DNA of 60,000 nucleotides. Source: Leptospira terpstrae serovar Hualin str. LT 11-33 = ATCC 700639 (lineage in GTDB: Bacteria; Spirochaetota; Leptospiria; Leptospirales; Leptospiraceae). Within the stretch, counting starts at the first letter, position 1. Each line of letters opens with the position of its first letter. Below, in pieces: positions 17,226 to 27,172 of the stretch. The notes under the pieces were generated by a model, which was given only the letters and a program-made list of their open reading frames with translations, did no database searches and was not told the DNA's origin. Position numbers and translations under genes: made by a program. The DNA lies in the NCBI RefSeq assembly GCF_000332495.1, contig NZ_AOGW02000008.1, positions 1-60,000 of the forward strand, read 5' to 3'.

Positions 17226-19037
17226 TTACTCCATTACTGTGATGGTATTCTCCCAACCCCCTGTGACCATTTTGGAGGTAAAATCCCATTTATTAGGAAA
17301 GGCTTCTTGTAACCTTGATTTTATGTATTTCATACCAGTTCCCAATGAATCGGATTTAGTTGTAGGAAGTCCGTCATTGAATAGAATGTATTTTGTTTTA
17401 TTTTTATCTTTCTTTTTCTTTAATGTGAAGATTCCTGAATTTTTACCTTGATAACCATGTGTGACACCATTTTCAACCAATGTCAAAAGAACAATGGGCG
17501 GGATCATATCTTTGGGGCTCACCCCCTCTGTTTTAAATTCAAACTTTGATTCTTTTCGAAGACTCATAATCTCCAAATATCGTTTGCAAATATTTATCTC
17601 TTCACTGATAGAAATTGTTTTTTTATTGGTTAACTTTAAGATAGATCGCAATTCATCAGAAAGAGCAGTGAGTAATTGTTTGGCTGTTTCTGGATCCTCA
17701 TCCAACCAGATGATGGTTGCATTGATCGAATTTAATAAAAAATGAGGATGTATATTGTTTTTTAACAATTCAACTTCTAACCTTGAAGAAACTAATTTTG
17801 CATCCTGAAGTTTGACTTTATAAGAAGTCATTAGTCTTTCGGCCCGATTTTTATCAGAGTTGGCTAGTTTAATTTTATAAGCAAGACCCAAAGAGAGTAA
17901 ACACATCTCAATCGCTGAACCAACTTGCAGTCCATACTCGGTAAATATATTCGCAGGCAAAATTCCAAATCCTTTCAGTGAATAAATACCCACACCAAAT
18001 AAAAGAGCTACCCAAGCGATTAAAAAGTAGCGTGCCGGCTTGTATCCTTTGTCCCAACAAACAACAGCAACGAGAAAAACAGAAAGAGCAAACAAGATCA
18101 CAAAGGAAGCCAATAAATAGATGTTTACATAATAGGAAAAAACAAAGGATGATAACATCAAAAACAACATCAAACCCATTAGCACAAAGATGATTTTATC
18201 CCAAGTTGGTGTGTTTCGTTTTGTATTCAAAAAACTTCTAGTAAACTGAAGTCCCCAAAACAAAGAAAATCCTCCCACAAATGGTAAACTGATATTTGCC
18301 CAATGGGGAGAATTAGGCCAGAAAATCTGGAACGCTAACCCATTTAGAACCGACTGAGATAACCCATACAAACTTACATACAAAAGATAATACAAATACC
18401 CCCAATCTCTAAGCATAAATAATAGTATTAAATTATAAATTACTAATACAAAAACGATTCCATAATAAATTCCTAAAGATAAATTTTCCTTCTCTTTCAA
18501 CTTCAAAAATCTTTCATGTGAATAAACAGTTATCGGAAACTGAACAGTTCCCTCACTTTCAAAACGGAAATAGTATGTTTTATTTTTCTGAAGACCTAAC
18601 TTTACTGGGAAAATAAAACTTTTTTCCTCTAGTGGCCTCGCAGAAAAAACATAAGAATCACCTGTGATGATTTGTTTCCAAGATTTATCAGTCAATTCGT
18701 AGAATTCTATTTTATCCAACAACGGATAGGATACATGAATGAACCAGTCGCGTTCGTTCGATTCATTATGTAGTTCAAAACGAACCCAATAAATATTTTT
18801 TGTAAATCCAAAATTGGGTGAAAGAGATTTACTCTCCTCAAATAAATTCGTTTTCCTAACTTCCTCAAATCTTAGGTCACTATCAGGTGTTAGGGTAAGG
18901 ATTTCCATATGGTATCCAATGGGGTATTCCCCCGTTCCTTTTTTCAAAAACGTTGTCAATCGCGAAGGAGTAGGAAGCGCCGAAAGAGAAAAAGAGCTAA
19001 CAAATAGCAGAACAACACTGAATCGGAGTGGGAACAT
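17226..19037 (-). CDS. 7TM-DISM sensor histidine kinase (LytS/His_kinase type)
   Basis: About 603 residues from the ATG at 19037 (a TTG 9 bp upstream is possible). A signal peptide is followed by a periplasmic beta domain of the 7TMR-DISMED2 kind (residues 40-180; NIYWVRFELHNES, YYFRFES). Seven hydrophobic helices follow between about 190 and 390. The cytoplasmic part has a short helical linker, then LLKNNIHPHFLLNSINA with the phospho-acceptor His of the His_kinase family, and a HATPase domain (LVENGVTHGYQGKN, GLPTTKSDSLGTGMKYI). It presumably phosphorylates the LytTR regulator at 15530. The periplasmic DISM domain suggests sensing of a carbohydrate-like or envelope signal, by family analogy only. 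Confidence 0.85.
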   Translation of the reverse strand: MFPLRFSVVLLFVSSFSLSALPTPSRLTTFLKKGTGEYPIGYHMEILTLTPDSDLRFEEVRKTNLFEESKSLSPNFGFTKNIYWVRFELHNESNERDWFIHVSYPLLDKIEFYELTDKSWKQIITGDSYVFSARPLEEKSFIFPVKLGLQKNKTYYFRFESEGTVQFPITVYSHERFLKLKEKENLSLGIYYGIVFVLVIYNLILLFMLRDWGYLYYLLYVSLYGLSQSVLNGLAFQIFWPNSPHWANISLPFVGGFSLFWGLQFTRSFLNTKRNTPTWDKIIFVLMGLMLFLMLSSFVFSYYVNIYLLASFVILFALSVFLVAVVCWDKGYKPARYFLIAWVALLFGVGIYSLKGFGILPANIFTEYGLQVGSAIEMCLLSLGLAYKIKLANSDKNRAERLMTSYKVKLQDAKLVSSRLEVELLKNNIHPHFLLNSINATIIWLDEDPETAKQLLTALSDELRSILKLTNKKTISISEEINICKRYLEIMSLRKESKFEFKTEGVSPKDMIPPIVLLTLVENGVTHGYQGKNSGIFTLKKKKDKNKTKYILFNDGLPTTKSDSLGTGMKYIKSRLQEAFPNKWDFTSKMVTGGWENTITVME

Positions 19038-19179
19038 TTCTGACAAAATTTATTCGAATTTACCTTGGTTGTAAAGTAAAAGTTTTTGTTTGGCGGCGGT
19101 AAATTGGATTTGGATTGATTTCAAATGTAACTTTTAGAATCTTTCCGATAAAGAGCAATGCTTTTGGTAAAATGACTCA

Positions 19180-20223
19180 ATGAATAGACTATCAGCTTGG
19201 ATCAAATCAATCCATTTCCTTATAGGATTACAAAGTAAAGATGAAACACTGCCAGATGTTCGGGAAATTTCGATTCCCATACGCAACGGCAGTTTGCGTG
19301 CAGACTGTTATATGACAAAATCAAAATCATTGGGCACGATAATTACCATCAATGGCCTTGCTCCCCTAGGAAACCGTGATCCGAGGTTTATCATTGTCAA
19401 TCGAAGCCTAAATCAATTAGGTTACACGGTTGTGAGTCCATTCTACGATGAAATTTGTGATTATAAAATTTCTCTTCGTAACATTGAAGATATTAAAGAT
19501 TCCATTACTTACATCTCTAAACAAAAAGAGATAAGTCCTTCTGGAAAAGTATCCATTTTTGCACCCTCTTTTTCAGGATCCTTAAGTCTTATCGCAGTAA
19601 GCGAAAAAGAAATTGCCGAACGAATTAATTCCGTTTGTGCGATCGGTGCCTTTGCCAATGTAGATGATATTATTGGAAATTTGTTTGCAAACCAGAGTTT
19701 GGATGAATACGGACGAATGATTCTTTTACTGAATTTTCTCCCCTTGTCCATTGGAGAAAACAAAAGTTTATTTAAGGCCATTAAACTTGCGATTTTAGAT
19801 AACTATTTCAAATACAAAGACAATCTTTTGGAACCTCATTATTCAAAAATGAAAAAAACAGACCGCGAGTTTTTTGAAAAATTGAAATACAATAAAGATT
19901 TTAGAATGAAACATTGGGAAATCATACTTAAAAAAGGCGGAAAAAACAGAGAGTTGTTAACTGCTTTATCAGTTACAAATCATATTGATACTCTCAACTT
20001 ACCAATTTTATTGATTCATGGCTTAAAGGATGATGTAGTGCCAGCTAATGAGTCTTCTATGTTATATGAAAAGTTGCAGGCACGTGGTGTAGATTGTAAA
20101 CTCTGCATCACAAATCTAATTTCCCATGGCGATACTGGTTTTGGTTTCAAAACTTTATTCGAAGTACCCAAACTCATATCCTCTTTTTCGTATTTTTTTC
20201 GAAAAGCTTATGATGGCAAATGA
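19180..20223 (+). CDS. Alpha/beta-hydrolase family protein
   Basis: A 347-residue protein without a signal peptide. The nucleophile elbow is in IFAPSFSGSLSL (Ser in SFSG), the acid in LLIHGLKDDVVPANES, and the His in NLISHGDTGFGFK, giving a credible Ser-Asp-His triad. The N-terminal region (RNGSLRADCYMTKSK, GTIITINGLAPLGNRD) has the strand that carries the oxyanion loop, with NG in place of the usual HG. Substrate unknown; esterase or acyl hydrolase activity is the default for the fold. It is transcribed away from the LytS-type kinase across a 140-bp gap. Confidence 0.65.
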   Translation: MNRLSAWIKSIHFLIGLQSKDETLPDVREISIPIRNGSLRADCYMTKSKSLGTIITINGLAPLGNRDPRFIIVNRSLNQLGYTVVSPFYDEICDYKISLRNIEDIKDSITYISKQKEISPSGKVSIFAPSFSGSLSLIAVSEKEIAERINSVCAIGAFANVDDIIGNLFANQSLDEYGRMILLLNFLPLSIGENKSLFKAIKLAILDNYFKYKDNLLEPHYSKMKKTDREFFEKLKYNKDFRMKHWEIILKKGGKNRELLTALSVTNHIDTLNLPILLIHGLKDDVVPANESSMLYEKLQARGVDCKLCITNLISHGDTGFGFKTLFEVPKLISSFSYFFRKAYDGK

Positions 20224-20290
20224 TTCCGATTTAGAACTTCTTACTATTAAAGTTTACAATTTCTAAAAAGATTTTCTTACCTTATATTGG

Positions 20291-21502
20291 TTAGAGAAAA
20301 GAATCAATTGCAGTTTTGATTATCTCCAAAGCTTGTTTCATCTCGGATTTTGAAATCACAAGAGGAGGTGCAAACCGAACCGTGTTTTTATGCGTTTCTT
20401 TCACCAAAACTCCGGTCTTCATTAGCTCAAGGCATAGTTTTTTGGCATCTACAGAATCGGCAAATTGCACTGCATTTAAGAGGCCTTTCCCTCGAACCGA
20501 ATGCACCAAAGAATGTTTCCAAGATTCAATGGTATCTCGAAATAAAATCCCCATACTCTCTGCATTCTCAGACATTCCTTCTTCTAAAATTGTTTTTACA
20601 GAGGTGATGGCTACTTCACATGCAAGCGGATTGCCTCCAAACGTGGAACCATGTTCCCCTGGTTTTAAAAGCAAAAGTATATCCGCAGAACCTAATACAC
20701 AAGAAATGGGCATCATTCCACCCGAAAGAGCTTTCCCAAGAAGTAATAAATCTGGTTTGATTTCGGAATGGTCAGAACAAAGTAGTTTTCCCGTTCTTCC
20801 TAAACCAGTTTGTATTTCATCAACAATCAATAGTACATTATGAATTTTGCATATTCTTCTAACTTCTTTTAAATATGCTTCATGAGGAACAATCACACCT
20901 GCTTCTCCTTGTATAGCTTCGACCATAAAGGCGGCAACATTTGGATCAGATACGGCCGTTTCCAATGCAACCAAATCATTGTAAGGTATGATTTCATAAC
21001 CAGAAAGAAAAGGACCAAAATCATTTTTACTTTTTGGGTCCGTAGAAGAAGAGATGGCTGCTATGGTCCTACCCCAAAAATTTCCTTCACAGAAGATTAT
21101 CTTTGCTTGGTTCTCTGGAATTTTTTTCTTTTGGTATCCCCACTTTCTAGCAAGTTTGATGGCTGTTTCCCCTGCCTCTACACCAGTATTCATGGGCAAC
21201 ACGCGGTCATATCCAAAGGTAGAACACATAAACTCAGTAAATAACGGAAGTTTGTCGTTATGAAATGCTCGGGAAGTAAGAGTCAGAATTGCCGATTGTT
21301 TTTGAAAAACATCAACAATCTTTGGATGGCAATGGCCTTGATTCACAGCACTATAAGCGGAAAGAAAATCAAAATACTTTTTCCCTTCTATATCCCAAAG
21401 ATAAATGCCTTTCCCTTTTACTAACACAACAGGCAAGGGAGAATAATTAAAAGCTCCAAACTGAGTTTCTTTTTCGATAAGTAATTCTGTTAATTTTCCC
21501 AT
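20291..21502 (-). CDS. rocD: Ornithine aminotransferase
   Basis: A 403-residue class III PLP enzyme that moves the delta-amino group of ornithine to 2-oxoglutarate, giving glutamate semialdehyde (P5C). The family signatures are clear: NTGVEAGETAIKLARKWGY, VEAIQGEAGVIVP, LIVDEIQTGLGRTG (PLP-ring Asp) and LLGKALSGGMMPIS with the Schiff-base Lys. GEHGSTFGGNPLAC and VRFAPPLVI follow. The length is usual for OAT. It is divergent from proline dehydrogenase and P5C dehydrogenase, which would finish the path from ornithine or proline to glutamate. N-acetylornithine aminotransferase is an alternative, but the local partners favour OAT. Confidence 0.9.
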   Translation of the reverse strand: MGKLTELLIEKETQFGAFNYSPLPVVLVKGKGIYLWDIEGKKYFDFLSAYSAVNQGHCHPKIVDVFQKQSAILTLTSRAFHNDKLPLFTEFMCSTFGYDRVLPMNTGVEAGETAIKLARKWGYQKKKIPENQAKIIFCEGNFWGRTIAAISSSTDPKSKNDFGPFLSGYEIIPYNDLVALETAVSDPNVAAFMVEAIQGEAGVIVPHEAYLKEVRRICKIHNVLLIVDEIQTGLGRTGKLLCSDHSEIKPDLLLLGKALSGGMMPISCVLGSADILLLLKPGEHGSTFGGNPLACEVAITSVKTILEEGMSENAESMGILFRDTIESWKHSLVHSVRGKGLLNAVQFADSVDAKKLCLELMKTGVLVKETHKNTVRFAPPLVISKSEMKQALEIIKTAIDSFL

Positions 21503-21607
21503 TGGGAAATAAAAACATTTAAGTTATTGTTTACAACTCCTTTCATATCTTATACTCTCATTTTTTAAAAGAATCTTGTGTTTAGGATCAAATTTGGTTG
21601 TTACATT

Positions 21608-22927
21608 ATGTTTACAAAACAAATGCAATATGATGATACAAAAATTCTCAGTATTGCAAAAATCATCGATACGAAAATTGGATCTTTGATTCAAAGATTT
21701 GTATTTTATACTACTTCCAAGAGCATTCACTTTGGATTTCGTTATCCCAAGTTAAAATTACAGATTTTTAAATTTATCGATGTCTTACCTTCTCTCGAAA
21801 CAAAAAAAATATATCCCTATTTTAAAATTTATCTATTTGATGAAGACACGGAAATTCCTATTTTTTTAAAATCCTCTATTCAATTTTTAATCAAAACTTT
21901 CTGTTTAGGCAAACTTGTATCATCTCTGATACTAAAAATTGTAAAAGTATTTGCAAAATTTTTCATCTTAACTGATTCTCCAAAGAATTTAAAGAAACTG
22001 AACTCATCTATAAGACCGCGCACATATGATGTATTAGGTGAAACCGCAGTGTCTCCCAAAGAAGCAAAAGAATACCTCAGGCAATATTCGGAACTTCTGG
22101 AACTATTACCGGAAGTTCCGCTAGATATAGATCCAAAACTAAGAACCAATATTTCTATCAAATGTTCAGGCATCGAAACAAGACTTTATCCAGAAGCCGA
22201 AGAAATGAGTGGTAAGTATTTAAAAGAAACGCTTCGTCCCCTCCTACGATTGGCAATGAAGAAGGGAATAGGAATCAATTTAGATATGGAACAATACGAT
22301 CTAAAATCAATCATTTGTCGAGTAGCGAAGGAATTATTTTTAGAAGCAGAATTCAAAAAATACAAACATTTTGGGATCGTTGTCCAATCTTATTTAAGAT
22401 CATCTACAGAGGATTTGAAAGTTTGGAAAGAGTATGCAAAGGATCGCGGAGTGCCCATTACCATTCGGCTTGTAAAGGGTGCCTACTTAGAATACGAACG
22501 CATCAAAGCAGAAGAACGAGGTTGGATTTCTCCTGTTTTTGATACCAAGAGAGAAACAGATATAAAATTCGAAGAGAATGTTCTCTTTCTTTTAGATTCA
22601 AGTCCTTTCCTTCGCCCTGCCTTTGGAACACATAACCTTCGTTCACTTGCATTTATCCTATATCATGCGAACAACCGCTCGATTTTAGATTTTGAAATTC
22701 AAATGTTATATGGAATGGCAAACAAATACAAAGCCGGTTTAGAATCCATGGGAATCATTATCAGAGAATATTCTCCGATAGGTGCCTTACTTCCTGGAAT
22801 GGCTTATTTAATCAGAAGATTACTAGAGAATACCTCTAACCAAGGTTTTTTGTACCAAATGAGTCTTGGAAAAAACTTAGATTCCTTGATTACCAACCCA
22901 AAAGAGGAAATAATAAATGGAATTTAA
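21608..22927 (+). CDS. Proline dehydrogenase
   Basis: An FAD-dependent TIM-barrel enzyme oxidising proline to P5C. The catalytic domain spans about residues 130-435. The landmarks are LDMEQYDLKS, IRLVKGAYLEYE (catalytic Lys region), AFGTHNLRSL and EIQMLYGMANKY. EYSPIGALLPGMAYLIRRL and ENTSNQGF complete the set, nearly the PutA/PRODH consensus. The N-terminal 120 residues are poorly conserved and helical. The frame is open from 21578 by a GTG; ATGs at 21608 and 21623 are better, and the choice is uncertain because no strong ribosome-binding site is seen. Its 3' end overlaps the P5C dehydrogenase start by 11 bp, implying translational coupling. Together the two equal a split PutA. Confidence 0.9.
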   Translation: MFTKQMQYDDTKILSIAKIIDTKIGSLIQRFVFYTTSKSIHFGFRYPKLKLQIFKFIDVLPSLETKKIYPYFKIYLFDEDTEIPIFLKSSIQFLIKTFCLGKLVSSLILKIVKVFAKFFILTDSPKNLKKLNSSIRPRTYDVLGETAVSPKEAKEYLRQYSELLELLPEVPLDIDPKLRTNISIKCSGIETRLYPEAEEMSGKYLKETLRPLLRLAMKKGIGINLDMEQYDLKSIICRVAKELFLEAEFKKYKHFGIVVQSYLRSSTEDLKVWKEYAKDRGVPITIRLVKGAYLEYERIKAEERGWISPVFDTKRETDIKFEENVLFLLDSSPFLRPAFGTHNLRSLAFILYHANNRSILDFEIQMLYGMANKYKAGLESMGIIIREYSPIGALLPGMAYLIRRLLENTSNQGFLYQMSLGKNLDSLITNPKEEIINGI

Positions 22928-24479
22928 AAATGAAACCATTCGGGATTTTTCAATCAACACAGAAAGGACCACTTTACATTCTGTACTAAACTCTATTAAA
23001 GATTTAATCCCTTTCCAAATTCCCATCTCAACTGGTAAACTAGAGAAATTTTCTCCAAATCCTTTTATTCATAAAAACCCATGGTCACCAGAGTCAATTG
23101 TATCAAAGGTATCTCTTGCGAATGCCAAGGACTTAGAGGAAACAATCCAAACTTCGAAAGAGGAAGGAAACCATTGGAAACACCTCTCCCAAGACAAACG
23201 GTCTCAAATTTTGAATTTAGTCGCAGATACTTTGGTCAGTAAAAAAGATTTTATTATTGCTGTCTGCATTTGGGAAACAGGAAAACATATTATGGAGGCA
23301 GAGATAGAATTTGCGGAAGCAGTTGATTTTTGCCGTTATTATGCGATGGTTTCCAAAAACCAACTTGCGGACAAACATATCAATTTGTTAGGTGAAGACA
23401 ATTCATACTACTACCAACCAAAAGGAATCATCGGTTCTATTTCCCCATGGAATTTTCCCATGGCCATATTTACGGGAATGTGTGCAGGCCCCCTCGTCAC
23501 AGGAAATATTGTCCTCGCAAAACCTGCAGAAGAAACATCTGCCACAGCATATGAGATCACAAAATGTTTTTGGGAGGCAGGTGTACCAAAAGGTGTTTTG
23601 CATTTTTTACCGGGGCTTGGTTCCGAAATAGGAGAAGCCATTGTCACTCACCCAGAAGTTTCTGTGATCAATTTTACTGGCTCTCGGGATGTGGGTCTTT
23701 CCATACTTCGAAAGACTGCACTAGTCCCTCACGGACAACGAATCATAAAAAAAGTGATTTGTGAGTTAGGTGGGAAAAATGCGATGATTGTAGATGCAGA
23801 TGCTGACTTAGACGTTGCAATCCAATCTATACTATCTTCGGCCTTTGGATTCCAAGGCCAAAAATGCAGTGCACTTTCTCGACTTTTTGTACATAACGAT
23901 TGTTATGATCGTTTAAAAGAAAGACTAATTGCTGCTATGGATGGTTTACTGATTGGTTCTCCACTAGATTTTGAAAATCGAATTGGTCCAGTCATTCATG
24001 AGGAAAGTTATTTGCGGCTTTCGAATTTACAAAAAGAGAATGAGCGTTTTTTAATCGGTCGAACTTCTTCTGTTCCAAATACAGGATTTTATATTCCACC
24101 AAGTTTGTATGAACCACCTATTGATTCTTCTATGTGGACATCAGAAATCTTCGGACCCTTACTATCCATACAAAAGATTTTTAGTTTTTCAGAAGGGATT
24201 GTTTATGCCAATGATTCTGATTATGCTCTTACCTGTGGAGTGATTTCTCGAAACCCAAAACATATAGCACAAGCAAAATTGGAAATAGAAGCGGGTAATT
24301 TATATATCAACCGAGGGATCACGGGTGCAGTTGTCAACAGACAACCATTTGGCGGAGGTAAACTATCGGGAACCGGTGCCAAAGCAGGTGGACCCGACTA
24401 TATTCATCTTTTTGTAGAAGGAAAAACGTATACAGAAAATACTATGCGCCAAGGTTTTTCAAGAGATACTCTCCAATAA
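22917..24479 (+). CDS. 1-pyrroline-5-carboxylate dehydrogenase
   Basis: A 520-residue aldehyde dehydrogenase that oxidises glutamate semialdehyde to glutamate with NAD(P)+. The signatures are SPWNFPMAIFTGMCAGPLVTGN (cofactor and oxyanion region), INFTGSRDVGL, VICELGGKNAMIVD (general-base Glu) and FGFQGQKCSALSRL with the catalytic Cys near residue 318. FGGGKLSGTGAKAGGPDYI near the C-terminus marks the P5CDH/PutA branch. The start has GAGGAAATAATA before it. Coupled to proline dehydrogenase and divergent from rocD. Confidence 0.9.
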   Translation: MEFKNETIRDFSINTERTTLHSVLNSIKDLIPFQIPISTGKLEKFSPNPFIHKNPWSPESIVSKVSLANAKDLEETIQTSKEEGNHWKHLSQDKRSQILNLVADTLVSKKDFIIAVCIWETGKHIMEAEIEFAEAVDFCRYYAMVSKNQLADKHINLLGEDNSYYYQPKGIIGSISPWNFPMAIFTGMCAGPLVTGNIVLAKPAEETSATAYEITKCFWEAGVPKGVLHFLPGLGSEIGEAIVTHPEVSVINFTGSRDVGLSILRKTALVPHGQRIIKKVICELGGKNAMIVDADADLDVAIQSILSSAFGFQGQKCSALSRLFVHNDCYDRLKERLIAAMDGLLIGSPLDFENRIGPVIHEESYLRLSNLQKENERFLIGRTSSVPNTGFYIPPSLYEPPIDSSMWTSEIFGPLLSIQKIFSFSEGIVYANDSDYALTCGVISRNPKHIAQAKLEIEAGNLYINRGITGAVVNRQPFGGGKLSGTGAKAGGPDYIHLFVEGKTYTENTMRQGFSRDTLQ

Positions 24480-24501
24480 GAAATGGTAAAAACCTATATC
24501 C

Positions 24502-25449
24502 TTACTTTTTTTCTGAAATTAAAATTCTTTCTTGGTGGCCCGGATAAACAAACTTAAGATTCTGTTTCGCTCCCAATCCCTTTAGAAAATCTAAACTTTT
24601 ACGATTGAGTTTGCGGTCTGTTGTAAAAAAACCAGGAGTGACGTTTTCGTTCCATCCCCATCCTGTGTGGCAAGTATCCCCGAGAACCAAGTGGGCACCT
24701 TCTTTTGCAGGAATATAAAATGCTAAACTTCCTGGTGTATGCCCTGGCACAGAAAGAACATAAAAACTCTGGTCACCAAAAAAATCTAACACGGCGATTT
24801 CACTTTCACTTTTACCAAAATCGAGTTGCACTAAGTTTGGATTTTCTCCTAACAAACGATTGGTGGATCCTTGGACAAAAAGGTTGATGAATTGCCGAGT
24901 GGTAACTTCCCCTGGGCCTACATAAAAAGGAACAGACCTATCAATCTCATAAGCTCCAAGGGTATGGTCCAAATGCAAATGAGTGAAAAATACTCCCTTT
25001 AAATCTATTTTGTTTTTTATCAAATATGCTTTAGTCGTTTCATAAACTTTTAGTTTATCAAAATGCATCTGCGATTCCACAATAGAGCTGACACGACTTC
25101 CCTCCTCACCTTTAGGGAAATTTTCCCCCATACCGGAATCGATCATAAAACTTCCGTATTTAGGGTGTTTGATGACATAGAAGTAAATAGCAATTGGTTC
25201 TAGTCGGTCTTTTAAACCCGCACTTTTTGCTTTAGGATCATCCAAGTCCAAAAGTCCAGCAAGTGATGCTTCCCAATCTGCCACTTTGATTGTTTGAAAT
25301 TCAACAAAAGACTTTGGTTTGGGAGATAAAGGAAGGGTTTCACTAGAACTGTTCGAAACATAAGGAGTTACCTTATGTGAGGTTACCTGACAAGATAACC
25401 CAAAAATATAAAATACTATCAATACACTTAGATTTGTTCTAAAAAACAT
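24502..25449 (-). CDS. Metallo-beta-lactamase-fold hydrolase, lipoprotein (lactonase-like)
   Basis: Starting at the ATG at 25449, preceded by GGTGGTGG, the product has about 315 residues and a signal peptide ending YIFGLSC (lipobox). An upstream in-frame start at 25503 would bury the signal. The MBL motifs are FFTHLHLDHTLGAYE (HxHxDH), SVPGHTPGSLAFYI (His) and LVLGDTCHTGWG (Asp), with YPGHQERI carrying the last His. The layout resembles AHL-lactonase and related quorum-quenching hydrolases, but periplasmic lipoprotein members act on varied lactones or esters. It converges on P5C dehydrogenase and has no partner gene. Confidence 0.7.
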   Translation of the reverse strand: MFFRTNLSVLIVFYIFGLSCQVTSHKVTPYVSNSSSETLPLSPKPKSFVEFQTIKVADWEASLAGLLDLDDPKAKSAGLKDRLEPIAIYFYVIKHPKYGSFMIDSGMGENFPKGEEGSRVSSIVESQMHFDKLKVYETTKAYLIKNKIDLKGVFFTHLHLDHTLGAYEIDRSVPFYVGPGEVTTRQFINLFVQGSTNRLLGENPNLVQLDFGKSESEIAVLDFFGDQSFYVLSVPGHTPGSLAFYIPAKEGAHLVLGDTCHTGWGWNENVTPGFFTTDRKLNRKSLDFLKGLGAKQNLKFVYPGHQERILISEKK

Positions 25450-25771
25450 CAATCCACCACCTGTCGTTAAAGCTAAGTCGAATGAATTCCAATTAACAGT
25501 CACGCCAAAAATAGAGAGAAGAATTTCTATTACTCACTATCAAATCTTAGGGGTTCAGATTTTAAAAGCTATATGTCTATACGACTAAAAAACCAACATG
25601 TTTCGATTGAGAAATTAACTTGCAGCCAAGGAACAGAAAATAGGAAATTATCCATTCCAGAATCAATGGATACATGTATTTTTTTAAGAATTAATACTAA
25701 AATAGGAAATAAATTATTGCATTTCGCATATTGACACAATTAGATAAATCACTCTTTAGGGCCAATCCAAG

Positions 25772-27172
25772 ATGCGAAAATCCAATGTTCTAATATTGAA
25801 TTTATTTTTTTCTATTTCTTGTTTTTATCATCCCTTATGGAAACCATATTTTTTCCCTGAAACGGATCAGTTTTCCAAACTTCAAATTCAATTTGCATCT
25901 GCGATCTTTCTCATACAACCAAGGATCTATTCTCTTTCCAAAACTTCGGGTGTCGAAGGAGAAACGATCATCATTGATGGTATCAATTTTTCCCCGCAGG
26001 CTTCAGAAAACGCAGTGAATTTTTCAGGTTCTGTCCAAGCAACCATTGAGAACGCAACCAATACAAGCTTAACAATTCGCATACCCTACGGCGCAAAATC
26101 GGGACCCATCACAATTCAAAATAGGCAAGGTTCTTCTCAAAGTTTCGATACATTTACAGTATATCGTTATTTCATTAGCTTTTCTGTGGGTGCCAATACA
26201 GAACTTTATTCTCTCAATATGAATACGGGTGCAATAGTCGCAAATTCTAGCTCACCTTATGCACTCACTAGCAATTCAGCTAGTTTTTCACCAAATGGCA
26301 AATTTGCTTATTCTGGCGGATTTGGAATTTCCTATATTTCTAGTTATGCGGTAAACCTAGAAAATGGAATTTTATCTTCTCTTAATGCCAATGCAGGAGC
26401 TACAACAATGGATCCTGTATTTTTTGCCTTTCATCCTACCAATCGATTTCTTTATGTATCTAGTTTTAGTGGTGCCAGTATTACGGCATTTTCCTTTGAT
26501 CAAAACACAGGAATCCTCACAAAGATTAATGACTATAGCCAATCTTGTTTCTGTAGTTTAAACCACTTAGCAATCACTCCTGATGGAAAATTTCTCTACG
26601 TGAATGGAAATGGCGGAACAGAACCTATCATAGGTTATTCGGTAGATCAAAACACGGGTGCCTTATCGAATTTAGCTGGTTCTCCTTTTGGAACGGGAGT
26701 TCCCAATATGGAAGCACTTCTAGTTGATTCAACTTCCAACTACTTATATTCCGTTGCCAGCGCAGGTGTTATTATAGGCAGGCAAATTGATTCATTCACT
26801 GGAAACCTAACAGCCATTCCAGGAAGTCCATTTACAGGGACAACTGGAAACTTTCGCGCTGTCATGCATCCTTCAGGAAAGTATTTTTACACAGTAAATA
26901 TTTTGGGTGCAACATTAGCAAAACATGATATATCAACAAACAATGGTTCCATCTCATCTGCAAATTCAATATTGAACTTTGGTTCGAATTTACAATTTGT
27001 AACTTTGGATCCAACTGGTACCTATGGTTTTGTTAGCAATATAGCTTCTAACAATTTTTATCAATTCAAAGTGGATCCAACAACGGGAGCCCCAAGCCTA
27101 ATGAACTCGGGAAATCCTTATCCAGCTTCTGCCACTCCAAGTGTTCCCCAACCTTTTCGCCTGGCCCAATGA
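25772..27172 (+). CDS. IPT/TIG plus YVTN-type propeller lipoprotein
   Basis: A 466-residue protein with a leptospiral-style signal sequence (LILNLFFSISC). After a spacer the IPT/TIG domain is seen as SLSKTSGVEGETIIIDGINFSP ... VNFSGSVQATIENATNTSLTIRIP (residues 53-110). It is followed by seven or so repeats such as AFHPTNRFLYVSSFSG and VDQNTGALSNLAGSPF, the YVTN/lactonase-like propeller. It lacks the N-terminal CDxxS module of its relatives at 14038 and 46386. Probably surface-exposed; ligand unknown. Its 3' end overlaps an antisense gene relict. Confidence 0.7.
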   Translation: MRKSNVLILNLFFSISCFYHPLWKPYFFPETDQFSKLQIQFASAIFLIQPRIYSLSKTSGVEGETIIIDGINFSPQASENAVNFSGSVQATIENATNTSLTIRIPYGAKSGPITIQNRQGSSQSFDTFTVYRYFISFSVGANTELYSLNMNTGAIVANSSSPYALTSNSASFSPNGKFAYSGGFGISYISSYAVNLENGILSSLNANAGATTMDPVFFAFHPTNRFLYVSSFSGASITAFSFDQNTGILTKINDYSQSCFCSLNHLAITPDGKFLYVNGNGGTEPIIGYSVDQNTGALSNLAGSPFGTGVPNMEALLVDSTSNYLYSVASAGVIIGRQIDSFTGNLTAIPGSPFTGTTGNFRAVMHPSGKYFYTVNILGATLAKHDISTNNGSISSANSILNFGSNLQFVTLDPTGTYGFVSNIASNNFYQFKVDPTTGAPSLMNSGNPYPASATPSVPQPFRLAQ

